Assembly: GCA_948479395.1 (NCBI GenBank) | Contig: CAOLUI010000006.1 | Span: 1 to 48,424 of the forward strand | Reading direction: 5' to 3' | Length of the DNA stretch: 48,424 bases | From: an uncultured Bacilli bacterium | Lineage (GTDB): Bacteria > Bacillota_I > Bacilli_A > RF39 > UBA660 | Shown: positions 25,943-34,780 of the stretch, piece by piece | Layout: the number at the start of each line of letters is the position of its first letter | Position numbering within the stretch: the stretch's first letter is position 1 | Translations under genes and position numbers: made by a program | The notes under the pieces: generated by a model | Seen by the model: the letters and a program-made list of their open reading frames with translations, nothing else | Told to the model about the DNA's origin: nothing | The model's database searches: none

Positions 25943-26136
25943 ATTTGTTTCATTACTTGATTTACTTGCTTTTGACTAGGTTTTCTTCCCATACTACTCA
26001 TCATTGCCTCAATCATTTTTTCATTGATTGGGGGATTATTTTTTAAATATTTTTTCATAATAATACGAGAAATAAAAAAACCAATTATTGCTCCAACAAT
26101 AAGACCTATTACTATTAATAATATATCATGGATCAT
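25927..26136 (-). CDS. yneF: YneF family (UPF0154) small membrane protein
   Basis: A 69-residue protein with one N-terminal transmembrane helix rich in Ile and Gly (LIVGAIIGFFISRI) and the typical YneF tail: KKYLKNNPPINEKMIEAMM, then SMGRKPSQKQVNQVMKQM. Function unknown. It lies beside sirA and tkt as in Bacillus subtilis, which supports both identifications. AAGGAGG precedes the ATG. Confidence 0.9.
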   Translation of the reverse strand: MIHDILLIVIGLIVGAIIGFFISRIIMKKYLKNNPPINEKMIEAMMSSMGRKPSQKQVNQVMKQMTKYM

Positions 26137-26189
26137 AATATATACCTCCTTTTTTTATTTTACTAAATAATTTAAGCTTTAACAAGTAA

Positions 26190-26606
26190 TTAAACAAAAA
26201 GCTTATCTAACCAAAAATAATCAATATTTTTAAAATCACAAAAAAATAAATTTTTATATTTCGCTAAATCATTTAAAAATATGGGATGAACAACTGTACT
26301 TTCTAAAAGTAAAAATTTTTTACGAATCGTAAGTTTAGTTTCTTCCCTTTTAAAAGCATTGTTTATTTGGTGAACATTTTTAAATTTAGTATAGAAATAA
26401 TTTTCTCGATAATTTTTGAAAAGATTAATATCCATTTCTTTAGGATTAAAGTTTTCAGTAATCTTATTAAAAAGTTCTACTCCTACAGAAAGATCTTTAA
26501 CATCTAATTTATAAATATAGGATAACATTTTAAATAAATGATAAGGATTATTTTTAGTTAAAGAAACATATTCTTCTTTAATTTTAAAAATATAGAAAGT
26601 TCGCAT
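26190..26606 (-). CDS. sirA: SirA-like sporulation inhibitor of replication
   Basis: In Bacillus SirA binds domain I of DnaA and stops new rounds of replication as cells enter sporulation. This 138-residue protein begins MRTFYIFKIKEEYVSL, close to the start of Bacillus SirA (YneE), has a similar length and sits between tkt and yneF exactly as in Bacillus. The rest of the sequence is weakly conserved, so identification relies on the N-terminus plus position. GAGGGTGA precedes the ATG. Other sporulation genes in the window make the role plausible. Confidence 0.75.
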   Translation of the reverse strand: MRTFYIFKIKEEYVSLTKNNPYHLFKMLSYIYKLDVKDLSVGVELFNKITENFNPKEMDINLFKNYRENYFYTKFKNVHQINNAFKREETKLTIRKKFLLLESTVVHPIFLNDLAKYKNLFFCDFKNIDYFWLDKLFV

Positions 26607-26664
26607 ATTATTTCACCCTCTATATTATAATTTTTATGATCGAAAAAATTTGTCAAAAAAAGTA

Positions 26665-28650
26665 TTATTTATTACTTAATAATACCTTAGCAATTTTCAT
26701 TTTTAAACTTTCATAATTATAATCCATTTTTTCTAAGACTTCCTTTTTATGACCGCTAAAACCAAAATCATTAATACCAAATATATTTTTTTCTTCGGTA
26801 AACAAACCCCAACCAATTTTACTACTAGGCTCTAAAACTACTTTTTTTATGTTGGATGGTAAAATTTCTTCGCGATATTGAAGACTTTCTTGTAAAAATA
26901 ATTCCATTGAAGGCATACTTACGACGCGAATATCTAAATTTTCTTGACTTAATTCATTACTAATATTAATAGCACTTTCTACTTCGGTACCAGTAGCAAT
27001 TATAATTCCATCTAATTTGTTTAGTTCTTTTTTGATAATGTAAGCTCCTTTACTAACTAGTTTCCCATTGGAATTAGGCAATTTAGGCATTTTACTTTTA
27101 CTTAAAACAACACTGACAGTTTTTTTATTTTGACAAATAAACTCCCACGTTCCTAAAATTTCATTAATATCACATGGTCTAAAAGTTATCATATTAGGTA
27201 TTGCTCTTAAGGTAGTTAATTGTTCAACTGGCTGATGAGTGGGCCCATCTTCTCCAATTGATATTGAATCATGAGTAAAAATATAAGTTATAGGTAAATT
27301 CATTAAAGCACTTAAACGCATACCAGGTTTCATATAATCACTAAATGTTAGCATGGTACTACAAAAAGTTTTTAATCCAAGAGTTGCCATACCATTTAAA
27401 ATTGCCGAAGTAGCACTTTCTCTTACCCCAAAATCAATATTTCTTCCTAAAGGATTAAGACTATTATTTACTTTTGTATTATCAATATAAGCTTTAGTTG
27501 AGGAAGCTAAATCATTATTCCCGCCTAAAAATAATTCTGTTTTAGAGGCTACTAAATTTAAGACTTTATGGTTAGTGATACGCATTTCCTCTTGATAGTT
27601 AGCATTTACTTTAAAATTGGCACTATCAAAGGGAATTATAAAAAATTTATTTTCTAACATAGTAATAATCTCATTAATTTTAGGATTACCCATTCTTTTA
27701 ATTTGATTTAAATAATTACTGTTTTCTTGATATTTTTTCTGAATCCGATTTGTAATTAATTTTTGAATATGAAGCATTGTATCTTTTCTTGTTTCAAAAG
27801 GAGCCATGGTAATATTTAATTTCTTTTTGATCGCATATATATCATCATCACTTAAAGGACTACCATGAACAACATTTTTATTTTCATTCATACTATCTTT
27901 ACCTAATATAGTATTAAAAATAAGAATAGATGGTTTTTTACTTTTTTTAGCTCGATTAATAGCTTTATCAATAATTTTTATATTTTCGCTATTTTTAACT
28001 ATTTCAGCATAAAAACCCATGGCTTCAAAACGTTTTACGATATCATCCATAAAAATATTATTAATACTTCCATCATTAGTCATTTTATTACAATCATAAA
28101 GAAGCATTAATTTATCTAATTTTTGAGCTCCAGCAAAAGAACAGGCTTCATAAGAAATGCCTTCCATTAAATCGCCATCTCCACATAAGACATAAGTTCT
28201 AAAATTAATTAATTTTTGATGCTCATCCTCCGCCTTTAATAAATTATTTATATAACGTTCGGCAAAGGCTATTCCTACAGCATTTGCTATTCCTTGACCT
28301 AAAGCTCCAGTTGAAATATCAACTCCAGGAGTAATATTATACTCAGGATGACCTGGTAATTTTGAATCAATACTTCGAAAAGTTGTTAATTCTTCTCTGG
28401 TTATAGGATAGCCGCATAAATAAAGGGTTGCGTATAAAAGGGCTGAGCCATGTCCAGCTGATAAAACAAAACGATCTCGATTAATCCAGTCTGGATTTTC
28501 AGGATTAATATTTAAATGTCTAGAATATAAAGTATAAATTAAAGGAGAAGCTGATAAAACAATGCCAGGATGTCCACTATTAGCTTTTTTAATCATATCA
28601 AGCCCTAATGCTTTTATTTCATTAACTGCATTTATATCATTTATATTCAT
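26665..28650 (-). CDS. tkt: Transketolase
   Basis: A thiamine-diphosphate enzyme of the non-oxidative pentose phosphate pathway, moving two-carbon units between sugar phosphates. The N-terminal half shows ANSGHPGIVLSASPLIYTLY and the diphosphate/Mg motif CGDGDLMEGISYEA ... DCNKM. The middle domain has RESATSAILNGMATLG and THDSISIGEDGPTHQPVEQL, the transketolase signature 2. Start ATG 28650 (MNINDINAVNEIK) is chosen because AGGGAA precedes it, giving 661 residues, the usual length; the longer frame to 28686 has no ribosome binding site. It heads a likely tkt-sirA-yneF unit. Confidence 0.95.
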   Translation of the reverse strand: MNINDINAVNEIKALGLDMIKKANSGHPGIVLSASPLIYTLYSRHLNINPENPDWINRDRFVLSAGHGSALLYATLYLCGYPITREELTTFRSIDSKLPGHPEYNITPGVDISTGALGQGIANAVGIAFAERYINNLLKAEDEHQKLINFRTYVLCGDGDLMEGISYEACSFAGAQKLDKLMLLYDCNKMTNDGSINNIFMDDIVKRFEAMGFYAEIVKNSENIKIIDKAINRAKKSKKPSILIFNTILGKDSMNENKNVVHGSPLSDDDIYAIKKKLNITMAPFETRKDTMLHIQKLITNRIQKKYQENSNYLNQIKRMGNPKINEIITMLENKFFIIPFDSANFKVNANYQEEMRITNHKVLNLVASKTELFLGGNNDLASSTKAYIDNTKVNNSLNPLGRNIDFGVRESATSAILNGMATLGLKTFCSTMLTFSDYMKPGMRLSALMNLPITYIFTHDSISIGEDGPTHQPVEQLTTLRAIPNMITFRPCDINEILGTWEFICQNKKTVSVVLSKSKMPKLPNSNGKLVSKGAYIIKKELNKLDGIIIATGTEVESAINISNELSQENLDIRVVSMPSMELFLQESLQYREEILPSNIKKVVLEPSSKIGWGLFTEEKNIFGINDFGFSGHKKEVLEKMDYNYESLKMKIAKVLLSNK

Positions 28651-28713
28651 TAAAATTCCCTGCCTATTCTTTGATAAGTATAACAAATTCTAAGTTATTT
28701 TAAAATAACTTTT

Positions 28714-29031
28714 TTAGGCTAATTTTAAATTTAACATTTTTTCTTTTTCTGTTAAGGCATCAAAAAGATTAATGTTTAAACTATTGCAGATAGATATTAA
28801 AACGAGGAATATATCAGCAATTTTAGATTCAGAATTCTTAACATTTTCATTATTTAAAGAAATTCTAATTTCTTTGCCTAGTTCTATTACGTTAAAAAAT
28901 AAACGAAACATTTCGCTAGATACATCTTGTTTTTTAAAAGTATTAATATTTATTTTTTCCTCAACATATTTTTGAATTAAATCTAGACTATCTTCACGAG
29001 TAAGTTGATCTAATAATTGTTCTTTAATCAT
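28714..29031 (-). CDS. MazG-like nucleotide pyrophosphohydrolase-type protein
   Basis: A 105-residue all-helical protein. An E-x-x-x-E segment (VIELGKEIRISL) is followed by SESKIADIFLVLISICNSL and NINLFDALTEKEKMLN, which resemble the E-x-x-D helix and the final I/L-D-x-x-x-A-x-x-x-K-x-x-x-N helix of MazG-type NTP pyrophosphohydrolases. The first acidic helix is not fully typical, so activity is uncertain. The gene starts two bases after the stop of the tiny membrane-protein gene and ends 63 bases before tkt. Confidence 0.55.
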   Translation of the reverse strand: MIKEQLLDQLTREDSLDLIQKYVEEKININTFKKQDVSSEMFRLFFNVIELGKEIRISLNNENVKNSESKIADIFLVLISICNSLNINLFDALTEKEKMLNLKLA

Positions 29032-29033
29032 AT

Positions 29034-29183
29034 TTAATCTCCTATAGCCATATTTTGACTACTTACTCCTTTCTTCTCTATTTCATTTAAGTATTTAAAT
29101 CTAGCGTTTAAAGCAAAAATACCAATAATTATGACTGAATAAAGTAAAATCGCTCCACAATATTTCATAACAATTTTTTTCAT
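29034..29183 (-). CDS. 49-residue membrane protein divergent from lexA
   Basis: A small protein starting MKKIVMKYCGAILLYSV, with one transmembrane helix (about residues 8-26) and a polar tail of 23 residues (RFKYLNEIEKKGVSSQNMA). GGA lies six bases before ATG 29183. It faces lexA across a region with two LexA-like boxes, the position held in Bacillus by yneA, the SOS-induced division inhibitor. It lacks the LysM domain of YneA, so it would be a different, shorter protein. It is probably co-transcribed with the MazG-like gene. An SOS role, possibly in division arrest, is inference only. Confidence 0.65.
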   Translation of the reverse strand: MKKIVMKYCGAILLYSVIIIGIFALNARFKYLNEIEKKGVSSQNMAIGD

Positions 29184-29215
29184 ATACATTCCTTCTTTCT
29201 AGCTTAAATTTAACA

Positions 29216-29257
29216 CGTATATTTGTTCGTGTCAATACTTAAATGAACATTTGTTTG
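29216..29257. promoter_or_regulatory. Two LexA-like operators in the lexA divergent promoter region
   Basis: TGAACATTTGTTTG (29244-29257) matches 8 of 10 fixed bases of the Bacillus operator CGAAC-N4-GTTCG. CGTATATTTGTTCG (29216-29229) has a perfect right half and a partial left half. A TTGACT -35-like hexamer follows at 29255-29260 toward lexA. Autoregulation of lexA and control of the divergent gene are inferred. Confidence 0.65.
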
Positions 29258-29304
29258 ACTTTTTTTTTATGTTATGTTAAGCTGATTATGGAGGTAAGTC
29301 TTAA

Positions 29305-29922
29305 ATGAAAGATTTAACTAAAAAACAAACTGAAGTTTTAAATTTTATTAAAAAATATATTGCCACCCATGGATATCCCCCAGCTATTAGAGAAATATGT
29401 ACAGGTCTAGGACTTTCTAGTCCCGCTACTGTTCATGCCCATATAAAACGTTTAGAAGAAGCGGGAGTTTTAAAAACATCGAATAATAAATTTAGAACAA
29501 TTGAAATACTTGGAGAAAATGAATTTATTGAAAAAAATGAGGATGTTATAAAGGTTCCACTTTTAGGTAAAGTTACAGCTGGTAGTCCCATTGAAGCGAT
29601 TGAACAACCAAATGAGTTCTTTGATTTGCCAGCTTCTCTAATTCCACGTAAAGAAACGATTTTCACATTAAAAGTTAGTGGAGAGTCAATGATTAATAAA
29701 GGAATTTTTGATGGGGATTATGTCATTGTTCAAAAACAAAAGGTAGCCCGTAATGGTGAAATAGTAGTTGCCATGACAGAAGAAAATGAAGTTACTTTAA
29801 AAACTTTTTACAAAGAAAAAGACCATATTCGCTTACAACCAGAAAATGATACAATGGCCCCTATTATATTAAATAATTGTACAATTTTAGGAAAAGCTAT
29901 TGGTTTATATAGAAAATTTTAA
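29305..29922 (+). CDS. lexA: SOS repressor LexA
   Basis: Represses SOS genes and cleaves itself when RecA is activated by DNA damage. The N-terminal winged helix-turn-helix (1-65) contains YPPAIREICTGLGLSSPATVH. The cleavage site is Ala92-Gly93 in KVTAGSP, and the protease dyad is Ser128 (VSGESM) and Lys166 (EVTLKTF). The length of 205 equals the Bacillus protein. GGAGG lies upstream of ATG 29305. Two LexA-like boxes precede it, and another box lies before the Y-family polymerase in this window. Confidence 0.96.
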   Translation: MKDLTKKQTEVLNFIKKYIATHGYPPAIREICTGLGLSSPATVHAHIKRLEEAGVLKTSNNKFRTIEILGENEFIEKNEDVIKVPLLGKVTAGSPIEAIEQPNEFFDLPASLIPRKETIFTLKVSGESMINKGIFDGDYVIVQKQKVARNGEIVVAMTEENEVTLKTFYKEKDHIRLQPENDTMAPIILNNCTILGKAIGLYRKF

Positions 29923-29951
29923 AAGGAAATGTTCAAAAGTCATTTCCTTTT
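29921..29951 (+). terminator. Terminator of lexA
   Basis: A perfect 11-bp stem (AAAAGGAAATG / CATTTCCTTTT) overlapping the stop codon and running into six Ts. It may also serve the convergent surface gene. Confidence 0.8.
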
Positions 29952-29962
29952 TTAATTAAAAT

Positions 29963-31167
29963 TTATTTTAAAACCAATGGTGAAGTACTTGAGCCTACTC
30001 CTCCGCTCTCTATTCCGATGCTAGAATTTAGATATACTGCAGGACGAACTATACTTGAAGTATACCAACCATTGTAATTAATATTTCCATTTGCTAACAA
30101 AATAAAAACAGAATAATTAAACGTTGTATATGGCATCATAGTCCGTTGTATATTATTTGTATATAGCCAATCATTTACTTGACACTCAACATTTCCAAAA
30201 ACATGTAATCTAGTATCTAAACAACTATTTCTATCTTTTGTAGCTCCGCCACTTGTGGCATATCCATAATCTGAAGGATACATTAACCCTACTTTCCCTG
30301 TCCACTTCGAACTTATTCCACTAGTTCCTGTGCCACCTCTTTCTATTGTGTAAGATTTTTTTGTTGTATTATCTATTTGATCATTTCCTCCTGAGTTCCA
30401 TACTGAAACACTTATCATATTCTTAGCATCTTCTGTTAACCCTGTAGAACTAAAGTCACATGTAGTTGTTGCTCCATTTTCATCACTGGGACAATCTCCA
30501 CTGGTTCTACTCCAATATGCCCCTTCATTTAATACCTTCTGTAAGGCACTTTCACTCCAATCATTACTTTTTGCATTAATATCTCTATCCCAAAAATATT
30601 TTCCTATACTCTCATTTCTTATTAGCTTGACTTTGTCCTCCTTTGTCCCATCAGCATTTTCTATATCTTTCATGACTCCTATTATTCGCCATAATTCATT
30701 GTTAAATTGGACATAATTATTTGGATTAGCTCCGATATATCTTAAATTGCCATAATCATCTTCCGCTATTTCATTGGAATAGTCTGATAGCATTTTAACG
30801 TAATCTACAAGTGTTCCTTCATATGTAAAATCAATATTACAACTTATTTCCGAATTATTATTGGAATTTATATTTACTAGTCCCCATAACTCATTATTCC
30901 ACTCTGCTGTTACTCCATCTTCACATGTTACATTACTTACCTTTAAGCCACTTTCCTTTGTTGGAAAAGTGGTTTTATATTTACTTCCATTTATAGTATA
31001 AGCTATCTCATTTGTTTGGTTTATTTTCTCTATTTTGCTATAGTTATCATAATATAAGTTATCTTTCTTATATAGTACTACTATACCCCCCCCAGGATAG
31101 CTGTTAATCCTAGCGCTAGTAGGGTATTCTTTAGTTTTTTATTCTTCTTAAAACTTTTTAGTTTCAT
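29963..31167 (-). pseudogene. Copy B: surface protein, reading frame switched off at a G8 tract
   Basis: ATG 31167 has AGAGGG upstream and a strong promoter. It encodes a basic N-terminus (MKLKSFKKNKKLKN) and a hydrophobic segment whose middle is the G tract. With the present G8 the frame ends at codon 29 (TAG). With nine Gs the same start reads LTAILGGGIVVLYKK and stays open for about 401 codons. It then runs through an Ig-like region (SGLKVSNVTCEDGVTAEWNN), a linker, and the same C-terminal domain as copy A (DDYGNLRYIGANPNNYVQFN, KWTGKVGLMYPSDYGYATSG, final SSTSPLVLK). No other lesion is seen, so the gene is intact except for tract length. A decayed gene or one miscounted base is the alternative. 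Confidence 0.8.
31086..31093 (-). repeat. G8 homopolymer (C8 on plus strand), putative phase switch of copy B
   Basis: An eight-base run inside the transmembrane-segment codons, between ATCCT and TATAGTAG on the minus strand. Tract lengths divisible by three keep the frame open; eight does not. Confidence 0.85.
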
Positions 31168-31192
31168 CTTTATCCCTCTTTCTATTATTTAG

Positions 31193-31221
31193 ATTATAGC
31201 ATTTATCTTTTTTCTTCACAA
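31193..31221 (-). promoter_or_regulatory. Sigma-A-type promoter of copy B
   Basis: On the minus strand TTGTGA (31221-31216), a 17-base spacer and an extended -10 TGCTATAAT (core 31198-31193). It sits about 26 bases before the ATG. Confidence 0.75.
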
Positions 31222-31252
31222 TAGAAAATTAAAATGACAAAGTTAATAAAAA

Positions 31253-31284
31253 AAGATGATCTATTATTTAAATTTAATCATCTT
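31253..31284 (-). terminator. Terminator of rseP
   Basis: An 8-bp stem AAGATGAT / ATCATCTT with a run of seven Ts on the minus strand side. Confidence 0.7.
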
Positions 31285-31309
31285 CTTATAATTCTCAGTT
31301 CCTATTTTT

Positions 31310-32359
31310 TTAAAATAATTTTAGAATATCTTGAAAGGTTATATAAACCATTAAAAGCATTAAAAGGAAAAAGCCAACTACATGGAAGGTATTTTCAATT
31401 TTAGCATTGATTGGACTTCTTTTAATTTTTTCAATAAGTAAAAACAATACTCTTCCCCCATCAAAAGCTGGAAATGGTAAAATATTAATAAAACCAACAT
31501 TGACACTTAAAAAAGCAATAATATAGATAATTTGGGAAATACCTGCACTAACTGAATCTCCAACTACTTGATAAATTCCTACTGGTCCTGATAAAGCATT
31601 TAAAGAAATTTTACCCGAGAATAAACTCGTAATTGTTAAAGTCATTGAACTTATAATACTGCCAAATTTCATAAAGGCATATTTAAGACTAGGAATTATA
31701 CCATGATTTTTAGTAGAATCAATTCCAAAACCAAATTGATTGACTTCAGTGCCATCTTCTTGTTTTACTTTTTCAGGAATTACTTGATATGTTTTTTCTT
31801 CCCCATTAGACTTTTTAACAATAAATTCATAAGACTCATTTTTATTTTTACGATATAGCGCAATTTGTAATTTATCCCAAGATGAAGCTTTTATTCCGTT
31901 AATAGATTTTATCTCATCCCCTACTTCAATACCAGATTTATCAACAGCAGAATTTTCTAAAATGGTCCCAATTAAAGGCTTAGTTGTAGTAGATCCCCAA
32001 AATAAAGCGATAGTAAAAAGTAAAACAATTGCTAAAATAAAGTTATTTACAACACCAGCGACTAAAATTATTAAACGTTGATACCAAGGACGATTGCACA
32101 TAAAAGTCTCTTTTTTGATTTTTTTATCATCTTCGTAAACTTCTCCAGCCATTGAAACAAATCCGCCAATAGGGAATGCTCTAATATTATAATCAATATT
32201 ATCTTTACCTTTATGAGTATGAATAACTGGCCCCATACCTAAAGAAAATTCATAAATATGCACGCCAAATTTTTTAGCCCAGATAAAATGACCAAATTCA
32301 TGAACAAGGATAATAATTCCTAATATAAATATTAATAATAATAAATTTAAAAACCACAT
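31310..32359 (-). CDS. rseP: Site-2 intramembrane zinc metalloprotease, RseP/RasP family
   Basis: Cleaves transmembrane segments of anti-sigma factors, signal peptides or division proteins inside the membrane. The zinc site HEFGH lies at residues 20-24 in the first transmembrane helix, and the third ligand motif NILPFPAFDGGRVLF is near the C-terminus. A PDZ domain lies between (about 115-200, with GDEIKSINGIKASSWD). The length of 349 is slightly shorter than RasP (about 420). It follows cdsA by 15 bases, the usual pairing in Bacillota, although dxr and uppS are not between or upstream here. AAAGGAG precedes the ATG. Confidence 0.93.
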   Translation of the reverse strand: MWFLNLLLLIFILGIIILVHEFGHFIWAKKFGVHIYEFSLGMGPVIHTHKGKDNIDYNIRAFPIGGFVSMAGEVYEDDKKIKKETFMCNRPWYQRLIILVAGVVNNFILAIVLLFTIALFWGSTTTKPLIGTILENSAVDKSGIEVGDEIKSINGIKASSWDKLQIALYRKNKNESYEFIVKKSNGEEKTYQVIPEKVKQEDGTEVNQFGFGIDSTKNHGIIPSLKYAFMKFGSIISSMTLTITSLFSGKISLNALSGPVGIYQVVGDSVSAGISQIIYIIAFLSVNVGFINILPFPAFDGGRVLFLLIEKIKRSPINAKIENTFHVVGFFLLMLLMVYITFQDILKLF

Positions 32360-32374
32360 ATAATTTCTCTCCTT

Positions 32375-33169
32375 TTAAATAAATTTAATTAAAATAATAT
32401 AAGTTAATAAAACAAAAATCAAACTATCAATCCGATCTAAGACGCCACCATGCCCAGGAATTAAATTCCCAAAATCTTTTATTTTATTCTCTCTTTTAAT
32501 TTTACTAAAGAATAAGTCTCCTAATTGACCAATAATTGATAAAATTAAAGTAATAAAAATTATTTTGATTAAATTATTTTGATTAATAATATTTATGTAA
32601 AATATTGTTGGGACAATAGTACCAACAAATGTTCCACCAACAGAACCTTCCCAAGTTTTACCAGGACTAATATTGGGAGCACATTTATGTTTACCAATTA
32701 ACTTGCCAATTACTAAAGCAAATATATCAGTCATCGTCACAATTAAAATTATATAAATTAAACGCCAGATATCAAAATTTCGTAATAATATGAAACTATT
32801 AAATACTACTCCTAAAAAAATAATACATCCGATTAAATAAAATGCTGTATGAGTAGAATAGTTTTTATTTTTAGAAAAAAGACAAGGCAAAAACATACAT
32901 AATATACAAAAGGCTAAATTTTTATATTCCAAATTTAAAGGAATTATAATTCCATCTAATCCCGAAAATATAATTAGTAAGAGATTTATTAAACCTAAGA
33001 AAAATAATAAATCAGGAATTTTAGAATGACTTTCTTTTAAATTAATTAATTCTTTAAAAGCTAAAACACCAATAAAACCCATCGTAAGAGCAAATATTTT
33101 ATTTCCTATGATTAAAATAGGAATTAAAATAATAGCCATTATAATAGCACTTAGTATTCGTTTTTTCAT
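32375..33169 (-). CDS. cdsA: Phosphatidate cytidylyltransferase
   Basis: Makes CDP-diacylglycerol from phosphatidate and CTP, the precursor of phospholipids. An integral membrane protein of 264 residues with about eight hydrophobic segments and the CdsA signature near the end: ISPGKTWEGSVGGTFVG and then LIPGHGGVLDRIDSLIFV. ATG 33169 is chosen because TAGGTGAG lies directly before it; the frame upstream to 33208 has no ribosome binding site. It forms an operon with rseP. Confidence 0.94.
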   Translation of the reverse strand: MKKRILSAIIMAIILIPILIIGNKIFALTMGFIGVLAFKELINLKESHSKIPDLLFFLGLINLLLIIFSGLDGIIIPLNLEYKNLAFCILCMFLPCLFSKNKNYSTHTAFYLIGCIIFLGVVFNSFILLRNFDIWRLIYIILIVTMTDIFALVIGKLIGKHKCAPNISPGKTWEGSVGGTFVGTIVPTIFYINIINQNNLIKIIFITLILSIIGQLGDLFFSKIKRENKIKDFGNLIPGHGGVLDRIDSLIFVLLTYIILIKFI

Positions 33170-33222
33170 TATCTCACCTAATTCTAAATTAAAGTATACT
33201 TTTCTCAAGAAAAAATGTCAAA

Positions 33223-34314
33223 TTATTCAATTCCTCCTGGTTCAGTTTCGGCTTCATATTCTGTAAATTGTTCACAAAAATTACTCTCTAAATTTAAATT
33301 TTTATTACCAATTATAATATTATTAGAATTTTTACATTTTATTAAATTAAATTCATCAAACTGATATAATTCAAGATTATTATTTTCTTCTTTAGTAGTA
33401 TCTCTAATTAATAAATCAAAAGTCATTCTTTTATCAGTTAAGACATAACCTAGATCATATATATTTTCGTTATCATATTTTACATATATAGAGTCTAAAC
33501 AATTGTTATAATAAGTATAATCTTCCGTTTTACTTAATAATTTTAAATCAGTTTCACAACTTTTATTATTTATAATACTAATATCATAATTTTGATAATT
33601 ATTTCGGTTTATAATTCGAGCATCTTTCATAATTATTTCTTTATTTTGCCCTTTATTTTTAATCTTAGCAATTCTGCCAATTATATTTATGGAATCATAT
33701 ATTTTTAAATCTTCGGTATTTTTTAATTGACCATTATTTATAATTGTTAAAGTTATATTTTCACTAAATTTAACTTGACCATTAATACTATTTTCAGCTA
33801 TTTCAAAAATTTGCATGCCAATAGAAGAAGAACCTGAGATATTACTTATTTTGCCATTCACATTTATAAATTTATTTTTATAATCCCGAAAATTATTAAC
33901 AATATGTGATAATAAAGAATTTACATTTTCCTCAGGTAAAATTATATCACAGGCATATTTTTTCTGATAAAAAGGATCATAAATTAAACTTCCATTACAA
34001 TCATATACGCGATAAAAAAAGCTATTATAAGTAGCAACTTTATTAGAAGATTTAATTTTACTACTTAATATGGGGATGCGATTAAAATAGCGAACTAAAC
34101 AGGTATCTAGTCCAAAAATTATTATAAATATAAAAATTATTAAGATTGAGAATTTTAAAGGTTTATTTTTTTTCTGATAAGTAAAACCTAAACTTAGGAA
34201 AATTATTCCTATTAAAAGACTTATTAAACGAAAAATAGTGTATACATTATAAATAAAGGGGCATATGGTAAATATTAAGCCACAAATTATTAATAAAATT
34301 GCTTTTTTATTCAT
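33223..34314 (-). CDS. Unknown membrane protein with large OB-like extracellular part
   Basis: A 363-residue protein with three N-terminal hydrophobic segments (about 4-23, 27-45 and 52-70) followed by about 290 residues that should be outside. The part NKFINVNGKISNISG ... SINIIGRIAKIKNKGQNKEI looks like a small beta-barrel of the OB or bacterial tRNA_anti-like type, by pattern only. Several cysteines occur in the exported part. No enzyme motif. It lies just upstream of cdsA (about 53 bases), possibly in the same unit. Function not assigned. Confidence 0.6.
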   Translation of the reverse strand: MNKKAILLIICGLIFTICPFIYNVYTIFRLISLLIGIIFLSLGFTYQKKNKPLKFSILIIFIFIIIFGLDTCLVRYFNRIPILSSKIKSSNKVATYNSFFYRVYDCNGSLIYDPFYQKKYACDIILPEENVNSLLSHIVNNFRDYKNKFINVNGKISNISGSSSIGMQIFEIAENSINGQVKFSENITLTIINNGQLKNTEDLKIYDSINIIGRIAKIKNKGQNKEIIMKDARIINRNNYQNYDISIINNKSCETDLKLLSKTEDYTYYNNCLDSIYVKYDNENIYDLGYVLTDKRMTFDLLIRDTTKEENNNLELYQFDEFNLIKCKNSNNIIIGNKNLNLESNFCEQFTEYEAETEPGGIE

Positions 34315-34370
34315 CTAATCATCCTATCTATATATAGTATACCATAAGAGATATTTTTAACACAAAAAAA

Positions 34371-34391
34371 GTTAACATTTAAAGTGTTAAC
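34371..34391 (-). terminator. Terminator of hup
   Basis: A 7-bp perfect stem GTTAACA / TGTTAAC with loop TTTAAAG and seven to eight Ts on the minus-strand exit. Confidence 0.75.
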
Positions 34392-34403
34392 TTAATATAC
34401 TTT

Positions 34404-34676
34404 TTAATTAACAGCATCTTTTAATTTGCTTCCAGCTTTAAATGATACTACAACTTTAGCCGGAATTTTAAGCGGTTCTTTTGTTAATGGATTAATTCCT
34501 TCACGAGCTGCTCTTTCTTTAGCATTAAAAGTTCCAAATCCAACAAAAGCCACTTTTCCTTCTTTTTTTAGCCCTTCGGTAATTGCTTCAAATGCAGCAT
34601 CTAATGCACGACCAGCAGCAGCTTTTGAAATATCAGCTTGTTCAGCCATTCTTTCTATAACGTCATTTTTATTCAT
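34404..34676 (-). CDS. hup: HU family DNA-binding protein
   Basis: A histone-like DNA-bending protein of 90 residues, the exact length of the family. It starts MNKNDVIERMAEQADISKAA and has the HU signature GFGTFNAKERAAREGINP with the beta-arm and proline typical of HU, then a Lys-rich C-terminal helix (SFKAGSKLKDAVN). It follows spoIVA, as hbs follows spoIVA in Bacillus subtilis. GGGAGG precedes the ATG. Confidence 0.96.
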   Translation of the reverse strand: MNKNDVIERMAEQADISKAAAGRALDAAFEAITEGLKKEGKVAFVGFGTFNAKERAAREGINPLTKEPLKIPAKVVVSFKAGSKLKDAVN

Positions 34677-34780
34677 TTTTTACCTCCCAATATATTTCTA
34701 TTTTATAAGGGGCTTAGCCTTACATACTAAAAATATCAGAAAATAAAGGTAAAAGCAAGAAAAATAGCACTATTTGATAA

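Noticed and set aside
21777..31167. Diversity-generating retroelement acting on the variable loops
   Set aside because: No reverse transcriptase and no template/variable repeat pair with adenine-specific changes was found in the window. The loops also differ in length, which such systems do not produce.
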